A stretch of DNA of 64,000 nucleotides. Source: Micromussa lordhowensis. Lineage: Eukaryota; Cnidaria; Anthozoa; Scleractinia; Lobophylliidae. Shown one piece after another: positions 11,801-19,211 of the stretch (its first letter is position 1; each line of letters begins with the position of its first letter). The translations under genes were made by a program, and so were the position numbers. The notes below the pieces were generated by a model. The model saw only the letters and a list, made by a program, of their open reading frames with translations. It was not told the origin of the DNA and searched no databases. The stretch covers positions 17,217,479 through 17,281,478 of the forward strand of contig OZ026608.1 of assembly GCA_964020085.1 (NCBI GenBank), in the 5' to 3' direction.

Positions 11801-14800
11801 CTGTAAACCCACTTACTGAATTTCCTCGTTCTGGACTTTTTGCCACAATGACTCCATTGCTGCAGTGTTAAGCTTGCGGATCTTGAACACGAGGTCAGAG
11901 AAGTGCTCGGCCGAGTCAGGTTTGGTTGACTGTTTCGAGTCTTGGCTCAGACGGATTATTAGAGAGAAAGCGTCGTTAATGGCTTTCTTGTTAGACTGGG
12001 GCTGAGAGTGTGCATACTTCAATGAGACAGGCCTTAATTCCTCTGAAAACAAATATAAACTCGGTTTAGGATGAGTTCCATCAATGTTATAAATTTTTTC
12101 AGCATAAAAAGCTTCAGAACCTAGAACCCTGACCCTTGTCCTAAGTAAACCAAGTTACTACGAAATTAACTCTGAAAAAACCAAGCTAGTCAGTTCCCAT
12201 GTATCACTTGATTTCCTTAGACTATGTTAGTCACGTGATGTCCTATGTAAACACCAACAACAACAACAACAACATCTTCACAACTGATAAGCCTTGATAT
12301 TTTGATATAGTCAGAGGTGTAAGTTTAAAAAAACATCTTTCTCAAGGTACAGAGACAGCAACGTTGATATTTTTTTCAACTTGTAGTGTTTCATCAAGCT
12401 TTTCCCCGTTATCTGTGAGTATCTCAAACAGTTATATAATGATTACAAAACGAGAGACCATTGAAGGGGTTAAGAAAACTTGCATGCTCAAGACGTTACA
12501 AAAAGCCGACTGATAACTTGGAGGCCAAACACATACCTGCAACAACAGGTTCACTTTCAGATTTCCTGATAGACTGCAGTTCCAACTTTTGCCTGAGACA
12601 AAAAAATGAGAAATTAGCAACGTGAAGAATAGGATGAACTTGTCAACCCACTGAATTCAAATTGATACGTAATCGAGCTGTCCTATGATACAAAAGCATT
12701 GTCCCTGATTGAAAGAAGGCTTCACGAGCGAAATCGCACTCCAGGCGATTGTATTTGTAGTGTATGTACTTCCTACCTTGTCTTTGTGATTGCTCCAGAC
12801 TTGTTCTTATAGCCCGCGGAAAAAGGTCTGAAAATATGTTCTTCCTGACACACAACCTGCTGGGTGCGTTTCTTGGCCGTCAGAACGAGTCTACATGTAC
12901 TGTGGGAATTCAACAGGCTCAAAGGCTGTGAACAGAAACAGATCTCTATGTAAGAGAAGTGCTCAATATGAAATGTTTATCCTAAATTTGTCAAGTTCGT
13001 CGTTTGAAATCCGTATTAATCTTCTCCATCCTTAACCATCCTTGTTCCTTTATGGTTTATTATTATCTCTTTGGTGTTTTTCTATCTCAGTAAACTACTA
13101 TTTCCAGGATTCCTTCAGTTTAAAGGTGATTTTGTACGTGGCCAAAATTAACTTCCCTGCGTAATATTTTAGCGCACTTTCTATCTTTTTTTATCTGTAA
13201 ATAGCTTTCTTTTTTGATTATCGCACCACCTCCTAGTTTGATATTTTTAACCATATAGTTCACATTTGTAATTTAATTTTTTAAAATGACTTGTTAATGT
13301 CAATTGTGCCAAAATGAATCAACTAAAGAATACTTCATTAAAGCTCGCCGTTTCCATACCACGACTGCATGAAAATCAACAAAGTGCTATCTGGAAACTA
13401 TTTAACCCTTGCGTGACATTCAAAGAGATATTGCACATTGCGTGACATCACACTTCCAACTACAACTCTTTACTTTACCATAACTTGTGACTTTCAAGAC
13501 GTTATTCATTGTTCGAGTAAAAACTGTTTGAAAGGTGAAATGATTTTTTTTATAAACTGTGAAACGCTTGCTGAACCCCTCTCCCTTACCCTGTCCATTG
13601 TAATGTTATCCACCCCCCCCCCCCCCCCGCAACCATCATCATGCTACCATTATCGACTCCTACCTTCTCTTCATAAGAATGAACATGAATGCCAATGTCT
13701 GATTGAGCCCGGTCTGTGCACTCGGTCAGATTCCTGGTCTTGTAGACAATCTTTGGGTGTCCGCTAAGGTGACGCGATTTAACCTCGTAACGCACCTTAC
13801 ATTTGCCAACAACATCGTCCTGCAAATCAAAACAGATAACAAGAGTCAAAAGATCAATTCTCCTTACTTTGAGATACATTTCACCCTCGCTAGTTAGGAG
13901 AATTTCAGCAATGGCAGAAGCATCAAGAAAAGTGGTTGTACGCAAGTGAATATACGAAAGATCAAGTACACGAACTTTCCATTCCTTTCCAACCGTTTTC
14001 ACATTTTTCACCTTTGGGTCGTCACGCCATGTGGCAAGAGGTATTGCGTTACAGCCCACATCACCGTTGCTAGGAAACTATGTTTACATAGTCCCACGCA
14101 AACGACTTAGCGCATGTTTATGATTTCATGTTAATTCAAAATCAAAACAACTTCCCAACCAATCAGAGCGCGAGTATTATGATGTAAGTTCTATATAAAG
14201 AAAAAGGTCTAACAAAAGAATGAATCCGGACATTGGCACTATATCGTCTCGTGAATCTAGTGCTTTTTGTTTACTTTAAAAACTAGCGTTGCTCAAACTT
14301 GTAATTAAATAATGTTATAAAGGGACAAGATAGGGTGATCTCGGCGAAAGTGTCAGGCAACCTGGCTACAGAAATCGTGTTAAATACGCTGTTTGTCATG
14401 TTTCGTTTTTCCTGTAGTTTCCAGTTTCTGTTTAAGGAGTTTTCGAATCTCACAAGGTTATAATAAAGTGGAAAAGTGAAAGTAAAAACAGTTTTATATA
14501 AAGATCTCACCTCCTCCAAGGTGGCAGGCTCATCGACAAACTGTACTTGTAGCGCGCTGAGGATGCCCCTTTTGATGTTTAAGACGTGAGAGTGCTCCTC
14601 AGGATGTGCGAGGATGTCGGTGATAAGTCCACCGTTTGTTCTGAAAACAAGATCTTGAGCCTCAAGCTCTTCAGCAAAAGCTGTGGTTCCCCGGGATAGT
14701 TGGTATCCCAGGGGACCGGGGTTCTTGCTCTGGGCTTCCCAGAGCTCAACTTGGTCGATCTGCGAGACAAACGGGTATGACAAGTTAATATTACTTGTAG

Positions 14801-17800
14801 AATAAACCGGTTTATCTTCACCATATGTTACACCCGCAAGGTCGAAGGTGTTTAGTAATCAGCTTCTTCCTAAAACGTATTTTGCTATAATTACTTTAGA
14901 GTCTGGAATATATAAACTTCTGCACGGATGAATTTGAATACTTAGTCTGTTTTGCATAATAGAACTAGGGAACGACGATTTTAATAATCCTTTGATATTA
15001 AGCCCAGCTAGCTATGGTTTTTCCCTTTCGGTTCAAAAACGAATTATTTCACGTGAATATTGTTTTCTAACTGTTTGAGGTAACAAAAGGTCTAACCTTC
15101 AACAACAAAATGTGTGTGCTGCTAGTGTGTTAGGGATGGGTCGCCCCTCAATAACAGAATCTCTTTTCAATATTTAGTCTTCTTTCGACTGCTTTCCCAG
15201 ATTTCCGCATGTTTTTGATGGGAAGACTCATTTCCTTGCTTGCTTACTTCAGGGTTTGAACACATTTTTACGCAAAATTCAGGGCATTTCCATTCCATCC
15301 ATTCCAAGATTAGAGTTACATAAGATTCGACAAGCTGAGAAGGATTTCGTTTTAGCAATCGAGAAACTTGCAGCTTGGAATAGACCCAAGAGCTTTGTCC
15401 ACTTTTTACAGACGTTGCCCATTGGTTTGTAAATTACCATCCACAGCTCCAGTCTGTACGAGGAGGGGCCTTAAGGGTAAAATTGCAACTGGGACTTGAC
15501 TATTTTCCACTAGGAAATGGGATTTGGGTCACATGGACTGGGATTTAGACAAAACAAATAGACTGGGGAATGGAGTGTTTGGGCTACGTGAAGATCCGTG
15601 AACTGGGATTTAGGCAAAACCAATACTACGAAATGGGATTTGGGCAAAATTTGGGCTAGGAAATGCAATTTACATCCTCCAGCCCCTGTTCCAACCTCAA
15701 AGAATCCAGTAAACATTTCTATTTTGGGAACTCGACGAACTGTTAATAATACACTCTTCTTTCCAGCAGAGCTTAAGTTGTTTCCTTATCAGCCGAATCC
15801 CTTCGCGGTGGTCAAATATGTAAATATTGCGAATGGCATCGATTGTACTTTGACTTTTCGCAACGTTTTCGTCGGGTTTCGTGCTGCGGTGAAACGCAGC
15901 AAGCATTTGTGATTTTCCGAGGTCAAAACACATACGTGCAGTGTAAAGTTTTCGGTAGATTCGGTTGCATGCAAGGAGTTTACATTCGTCGGATAAAACC
16001 ACGAAAGGGGTCTTGACCTTAACTTGAAAGAAATTGGAGATAGCTCACTTACAATGAGGTTTACATTGCGAAAAGCTTTTTTCGGAAAGGCCGGAAATTG
16101 TTTGCACCAGGCACAGTTATCCTGCTGGGTCAGTCCGCTGAGCTGAGTCGCCTTCAATGTTTTATGTAAAAAACATCATGCTCAAACTAAAGTGCAAGGG
16201 CAGAAACTTTCGTTTTCGTTGCGTAGCTCACAACTTTGCGCTGACTAAAAGTTCAATTTAAGCGTAGATAATAGATAACGAAAACAAAGTCTTTAAATTA
16301 ACGATGACGACATTCCATCTTGTAGCGCATTTTAAACATCGCTGTTTATAGTCGTATGTTTTTAGAGACCCCTCCCACAATAATTCCCATCTTAACCTAT
16401 ATAAACATCTAATGTAACCTATCTTTCGTGTATTGAAGCAAAAGAGAAGGACAAGAAGGACTTTCTGTCCTAAGCAATCGTTATATTTTAAGAGAACCGT
16501 GAAGAAATTTGAAACATTTCAAGCTTTAAGTGATTTGTATCGGTTTTACATTCAGTTGGAAATTGCTCCAAGTTTTGGTTACGTAACCTTTGGATCTTTT
16601 AAGGCATCAAAGGATTTGTATCGGTTTTTCATTCTGAAGCAAATTTACTCCAAGTTTAGTTATGTAACCTTTGGACTAACCCGATATGGTGGAATGTAAT
16701 TGTCTTAGGGGAGATAAATGCTTACAACTCCCTTGACATGTTGAGGGGTTTGGGGGCCGGAATACAGAGTAAAAGGGCAAGAAATTGAGAGAAAAAGGAC
16801 CAAACAAGGGGTTAACACATTGTGAGAATAAAGCATTTGAGCTTCGTCATGTAGTTGCTATAACTATTTGTGTCTGAGGTGCGAAAATTCTCTTCGAAGT
16901 TATGAGGGAGGGTCGGGGGAGGGTAAGGGGGAGGTTAAGGGGGTCGAAAAAGATATCCCAGGGGCAGGCAGTGCATTGTCTCTTTACAGTATTGAAACTT
17001 CGTTCCGTTAAGAAGATCATTTAGATTGTTTTGTACTAATACCTCAGTATAAGCAATTCATACGAAATTATCAATAAAACGCAAGTATTTCAGACAACGC
17101 AATCAGCTGTATTACCCGGGCGGTTCAGTCTGGCCTGGAGTAAATTGTAAAAGCGTTTAGAGCAAAGGCAATAGCTTGGATAGAAATTGAAACGAACGAA
17201 ATTGAAATCGAAATTGAATCGAACGAAAGGGAAGGTTTCGAAATTTTGTGTTGGGTAAATTGGTAAATTCAAACGGAAGGAAATACAATAAGCTCTGTTC
17301 ACGGGAAAAGGGGACATTGTACCCAGTAACTAGATTAGTCCAATTGCAGCTCTACACACGAAACCAAAACAAAATGCAATATTTACAAAACCCACGCGAA
17401 AAAACCCAAATATTTCAAGTGGACAAATCGAGTATGGTGGTCGTAGCTTGTCACAGAAAGGTTTTATACGAGGTTGTATTTTACTAAACATAACAAGTTG
17501 AGAGCCGCAACATGTCACTCAATATCAGACTTCTCCAGGAGGCCATAACAAGCTTGTCTTACCTTCAAGACGTGCTGACATGATCCAACAGCCTTGACGA
17601 CACAACGCGCACGGATTCTCAGCCCTGAACGGGCAGACGATGCTCCGGCTACACTGCTAACTGTTTCTCCTTCATAGTTGTAGGTAAAATCTTTCGAATG
17701 GTGAAATCTATTCAACTCTGCGAACAAAATTAAAGGGAAAATATTAACCGTGTTACACGCGACACGTGTCTCTATGACTGTTGCCACTGTCGCGCGCGTG

Positions 17801-19211
17801 CTACCCGCGCTTTTTAAACCAATCAACGCACTGCCCTGCGTCGCACGCGCCTGGAATTGATTGTCAGCAAGTCCCTCTGAAATTTGAGGTCATTTCCGAA
17901 ATTTGCTTTTGCTTGCGCGATGGGAATTGTTAAGAGGATCCCGTGATTGAAACTTGTACAATACGGAAACGCAACGCGGCGAAAAAACAACATAAATGGG
18001 GTAGTTATTTCCAAGCCAGAAGTAATAAAACATTAGACCTTTTTACTGTCGAGAAAGCAAAGTCAAAGATTGATCTGTGGCAATGCGCCAGTTTTAAATG
18101 GGATATTACTTATATCATGGGGGGTCGCAATCTCCGGTAAAAAAAAATTATATAGTGATCCTTCCAAATCCTCCCAACGAAAGATAAATAATGACTTGTT
18201 TATAGAATAAACATTATTACGATATAATGAAAGATAAAATTGCTTCATGGCCAACGTATAATGTTGTTCGAGGTTACATCTTTTATAGATGTCCCTCAAG
18301 TGCTTTACATCAATAATATCATAACCGCACGAACAGAAAATAAGTTTGATACTTACTTGTGTCACATTCGGGCGGCCAATGTCTCTCTTTCGACACGGGC
18401 GCTGCAGATAAAATAAAAATTAAAGTGATGTGAGTACCGCACCGTCAAATTCGTTGATCTTAAAGCAACCAGCAAAGCAGTATTGATCTCTGACATAATT
18501 GATAGCAGATTGGACAAATGAACAATGAAGCTGTGCGTGTAACAACAAGATCAACCAAAGATAAACTGAGTTGTCAGGAATATTTTTTTCCAATTCCACG
18601 CTACAAGCTTCTCCTGCTTAACGTCAATCAGTTCTCGTAACCCTTCGCGCGGTTACAATAACCTTCAAGAGAATTCCTCAAGGTAACGATGTAATCGTCT
18701 GGCGTCGTAAAACGCCGAACGAAAACTCTACCCGAGGTATTCCGAGCTCGACTTTGAGGTACAAATACAGACAGTGTTCTGTTTTCGAGGCCAGTCTAAC
18801 CAATCGACACAGGATTGATCTCCAGGGATTTAGATGCCTTCGCGATAGCTGGCCTTGGCAGATTCCCTGAATTGAATGAACTAGTCTCAGCATAACAATA
18901 GTTTTTGACAATTTGACATCATGGAAACGTTTGCTAACGGTTGCTAATTGTCTGGGCTGGAAGGCAACTGAAACTAGGTAGCGAACGGCGATTTAATCTT
19001 CGCGAAAGGTGAAATTTTTAAATTGAACGCAATCGCGCCGGAAAATGTTTAAACCGGACGTTGCGAAAAAAAATTCTGAGTTCGGATTGGAGTTTATTGA
19101 GTCAAATACTGACATGATTACGATCAAAAGCGCTTTTGGGGAGAAAAGAAATCGATAATACGTACCCGCAAATGTCCCAGTGGCCAACAACACGAATATT
19201 AAGGATCTCAT
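1..19211 (-). CDS. Apolipoprotein B/apolipophorin-like large lipid transfer protein (gene span, 3' end outside window)
   Basis: Secreted large lipid transfer protein, expected to assemble and carry lipid as lipoprotein. Sixteen exons splice in consistent phase with GT/AG ends: 19211-19166, 18401-18357, 17717-17563, 16142-16053, 14759-14511, 13819-13664, 12925-12777, 12592-12537, 12042-11817, 11006-10742, 10029-9468, 9041-8695, 7881-7535, 7224-7042, 6238-6172 and 5830-1. They give 2,924 codons plus one base, with no stop. A signal peptide (residues 1-15) precedes an LPD_N module with the family marks YNYEG, VLNIKRGILSAL, CQEEHIFRPF, AAYLALMKCPS and FGEDGYYPDD, which align with apoB better than with yolk vitellogenin. 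Residues 1318-2305 are a 26-residue repeat array. No phosvitin-like polyserine is seen. Vitellogenin proper is the main alternative; the missing C-terminus (presence or absence of a VWFD domain) would help decide. Confidence 0.93.
1859..4822 (-). repeat. 38 x 26-residue (78-nt) coding repeat array
   Basis: Thirty-eight consecutive units, each exactly 78 nt, inside exon 16, anchored by a tryptophan codon at 4820-4822 and then every 78 nt down to 1934 (W replaced by L at 4508, 3416, 3182 and 1934). The unit pattern is W1-[ST]-[YF] near the start, E9-K10-[SA]-[IL]-K-F14 in the middle, then N15-A-S, N20-K-T and a small residue before the next W. Three subfamilies lie in order along the protein: diverged units (4822 to about 4200), a W-S-F-L-N type (about 4200-3420) and a nearly identical W-S-Y-A-M type (about 3100-2250) that looks recently amplified. 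N20 forms a sequon in about 34 units and N15 in about 20. Confidence 0.95.
6172..6238 (-). CDS. Lipid transfer protein exon 15
   Basis: A 67-nt exon encoding about residues 959-981 (SSLFTTVNDEKLPIEGTPRRIE), a linker strand before the cysteine pair of exon 16. Acceptor TTGCAG, donor GTAAGT, ends in phase 0. Confidence 0.88.
6275..6745 (+). repeat. Dispersed repeat R1 in intron 14, split by a nested foldback element
   Basis: The left half (to about 6353, with cttctccatccttgat) and right half (from about 6643, with cctctttggtgtttt and atttaaaggtcattttg) together match the uninterrupted copies at 10430-10625 and 12970-13150. The foldback element at 6354-6642 separates the halves. This makes the host repeat older than the foldback. 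Confidence 0.7.
6354..6642 (+). mobile_element. Foldback element F1, copy 1
   Basis: It contains a long imperfect inverted repeat. The left arm starts atatcaaacacgagcgacag and has gatatccaaacaccgag. The right arm is its complement, ending gtctcgagtgtttgatata. A roughly 130-bp non-palindromic tail follows, to gaattattaatgagttt. A reverse-complement copy lies at 35258-35541. No coding capacity; probably a non-autonomous element. Confidence 0.75.
7042..7224 (-). CDS. Lipid transfer protein exon 14
   Basis: Encodes about residues 898-958 as alternating beta strands (AVVDITGTMGVSALHAEAG, then LKFEVGVPEEPVQFVNV). The acceptor follows a long pyrimidine run (CCTTTTTTTTTCCCAACAG) and the donor is GTAAGT. 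It needs the T at 7224 to finish the serine codon split from exon 13. Confidence 0.9.
7535..7881 (-). CDS. Lipid transfer protein exon 13
   Basis: Encodes about residues 783-897. A helical start (FDDISWLNDEVDKLNMIDF) is followed by FSKSMMFLDAETTVPTILG and beta strands (KFDIRNMFWGKMTFDVRGY), matching the apoB F.HY.FMENAF.LPT.AG region. Acceptor TTTTTAG and donor GTATGT, ends in phase 2. Confidence 0.92.
8695..9041 (-). CDS. Lipid transfer protein exon 12: apoB-type beta-sheet domain
   Basis: Encodes about residues 667-782. HLIYHPNSFFPRSAMVNVT and IEQMFGEDGYYPDDRIM parallel the apoB lipid-pocket beta-sheet (NLIFDPNNYLPKESM, then LFGKQGFFPD). This part is specific enough to favour apoB/apolipophorin over vitellogenin. 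The rest is charged (RDKEEKSVKYLKLRGKR). Acceptor TTACAG, donor GTAAGT. Confidence 0.93.
9468..10029 (-). CDS. Lipid transfer protein exon 11: helical domain end
   Basis: Encodes about residues 480-666, the largest LPD_N exon. Key segments are LKAIGNAGRP, NMSIAALEAFRRLPC, EIRIAAYLALMKCPSPEV, QVGSFVWSHMTNAMDS and LNRLRFSRAWEGSFYS. They follow the apoB order (RVIGNMG, AAIQALRKM, DKRLAAYLMLMRSPS, VKNFVASHI, FSRNYQ). Acceptor GTTAG at 10030-10031 and donor GTAAGA at 9467. Confidence 0.95.
10430..10625 (+). repeat. Dispersed repeat R1 in intron 10
   Basis: An uninterrupted copy of the family at 6275-6745 and 12970-13150. It shares tttagcctaaatttttcaag, aatcttctccatctt, ccttgttcctttgtgg and attttgtacgtggcc. 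It has the same orientation as the other two intronic copies. Confidence 0.75.
10742..11006 (-). CDS. Lipid transfer protein exon 10: helical domain
   Basis: Encodes about residues 391-479. It starts EYFYDALPLCGSAGCAKVM and includes GNMFLAGLAMVSNPSKEAV and TLGTLIHKVC, alpha-superhelix repeats equivalent to the C-rich apoB helical segment. Acceptor TTTCAG and donor GTATAG. Ends in phase 0. Confidence 0.92.
11100..11790 (+). repeat. About 104-bp tandem repeat filling intron 9 (about 7 copies)
   Basis: The motif agctattgagcagtacttt recurs at about 11143, 11240, 11345, 11448, 11552, 11640 and 11745. It is followed each time by a ggtactgtttattatgctg stretch, a ggtggttctaactt stretch and a tgtgtgaccattcaaatga stretch. 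The array occupies nearly the whole intron between exons 10 and 9 of the lipid-transfer gene. Diverged single units of the same sequence occur at about 29570-29780 and 43085-43215. Confidence 0.85.
11817..12042 (-). CDS. Lipid transfer protein exon 9: start of the alpha-helical domain
   Basis: Encodes about residues 316-390, with amphipathic helices (NKKAINDAFSLIIRLSQDS, then FSDLVFKIRKLNTAAMESLW) typical of the LPD_N superhelix. Acceptor TTTTCAG and donor GTAAGT. It ends in phase 2 and is completed by the first base of exon 10. Confidence 0.9.
12537..12592 (-). CDS. Lipid transfer protein exon 8
   Basis: A 56-nt exon encoding about residues 297-315 (QKLELQSIRKSESEPVVA), the strand that leads into the helical domain. 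Acceptor TGTCTCAG and donor GTATGT. It takes phase 2 to phase 1, exactly as its neighbours require. Confidence 0.85.
12777..12925 (-). CDS. Lipid transfer protein exon 7
   Basis: Encodes residues 248-297. It reads STCRLVLTAKKRTQQVV, then CQEEHIFRPFSAGYKNKSGA, matching the apoB CKEQHLF.PFSYKNKYG block. No ATG-started reading frame shows it; it was found by reading on from exon 6. Acceptor TTCACAG, donor GTAGGA, ends in phase 2. Confidence 0.92.
12970..13150 (+). repeat. Dispersed repeat R1 in intron 6
   Basis: The best-preserved intronic copy, with cttctccatccttaaccatc, ctctttggtgtttttctatc and ttttgtacgtggccaaaa. The family also occurs in opposite orientation at 22285-22400 and 56820-57060. 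Confidence 0.75.
13664..13819 (-). CDS. Lipid transfer protein exon 6
   Basis: Encodes residues 196-247. It begins DDVVGKCKVRYEV and continues to NLTECTDRAQSDIGI, equivalent to the apoB segment where GNC..F.V precedes L..C..R. The acceptor is TTGCAG and the donor GTAGGA. A 16-base C run (13613-13628) sits just beyond the donor in the intron. Confidence 0.92.
14511..14759 (-). CDS. Lipid transfer protein exon 5: LPD_N core strand
   Basis: Encodes residues 113-195. It contains HVLNIKRGILSALQV, nearly the same as the most conserved strand of apoB (an NIKRGI[IL]SAL pattern), which is the strongest single family marker in the gene. Phase 0 at both ends, acceptor CGCAG, donor GTGAGA. Confidence 0.95.
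15480..15670 (+). repeat. Degenerate short direct repeats in intron 4
   Basis: Irregular repetition of a unit of roughly 30 bases built on actgggatttaggcaaaa and gaaatgggatttgggc, four to five diverged copies. No coding meaning seen. Confidence 0.5.
16053..16142 (-). CDS. Lipid transfer protein exon 4
   Basis: A 90-nt exon, phase 0 at both ends, encoding residues 83-112 with a CAWC cysteine pair. The acceptor context contains two nearby AGs (GACTCAG then CTCAG). The upstream AG is chosen because only it keeps the frame. Donor is GTAAGT. Confidence 0.82.
16530..16692 (+). repeat. Two-copy 81-bp tandem duplication in intron 3
   Basis: The segment starting gatttgtatcggtttt at 16532 recurs at 16613, followed in both by a ctccaagttt and acctttgga pattern. 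It lies between exons 4 and 3 of the lipid-transfer gene. The open frame across it (16433-16699) simply follows the duplication. Confidence 0.6.
16900..16950 (+). other. G-rich tract with quadruplex potential in intron 3
   Basis: The plus strand has successive runs of three or more G (gggagggtcgggggaggg, then taagggggagg, then ttaaggggg) separated by one to four bases. It matches the usual pattern for a four-run G-quadruplex. In the transcript of the lipid-transfer gene this would be a C-rich tract. Confidence 0.5.
17563..17717 (-). CDS. Lipid transfer protein exon 3: start of the LPD_N domain
   Basis: Encodes residues 31-82. The segment KDFTYNYEGE, followed by SARSGLRIRARC, matches the opening beta-barrel strands of the apoB/vitellogenin LPD_N module, in which a YxYE strand precedes a serine-rich turn. 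Acceptor is TTCGCAG and donor is GTAAGA. The exon ends in phase 0. Confidence 0.9.
18357..18401 (-). CDS. Lipid transfer protein exon 2
   Basis: A 45-nt microexon between CTGCAG and GTAAGT, phase 1 at both ends. It encodes residues 16-30, reading APVSKERHWPPECDT just after the signal peptide. It is too short to be conserved by itself. It is accepted because both splice sites are strong and its phase joins exons 1 and 3. Confidence 0.82.
19166..19211 (-). CDS. Lipid transfer protein exon 1: start and signal peptide
   Basis: The ATG at 19211-19209 opens a hydrophobic leader, MRSLIFVLLATGTFA, a classical signal peptide that routes the product to secretion. The donor GTACGT follows at 19165. The exon ends in phase 1 and joins exon 2 to restore an alanine codon, which places likely cleavage at the junction. 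No in-frame upstream ATG is needed. Confidence 0.9.

Noticed and set aside
1..19211. Identity as yolk vitellogenin
   Set aside because: The LPD_N module alone fits both, but exons 5, 7, 12 and the start of 16 follow apoB blocks, and no polyserine or phosvitin-like segment is present. Not fully excluded without the C-terminus.
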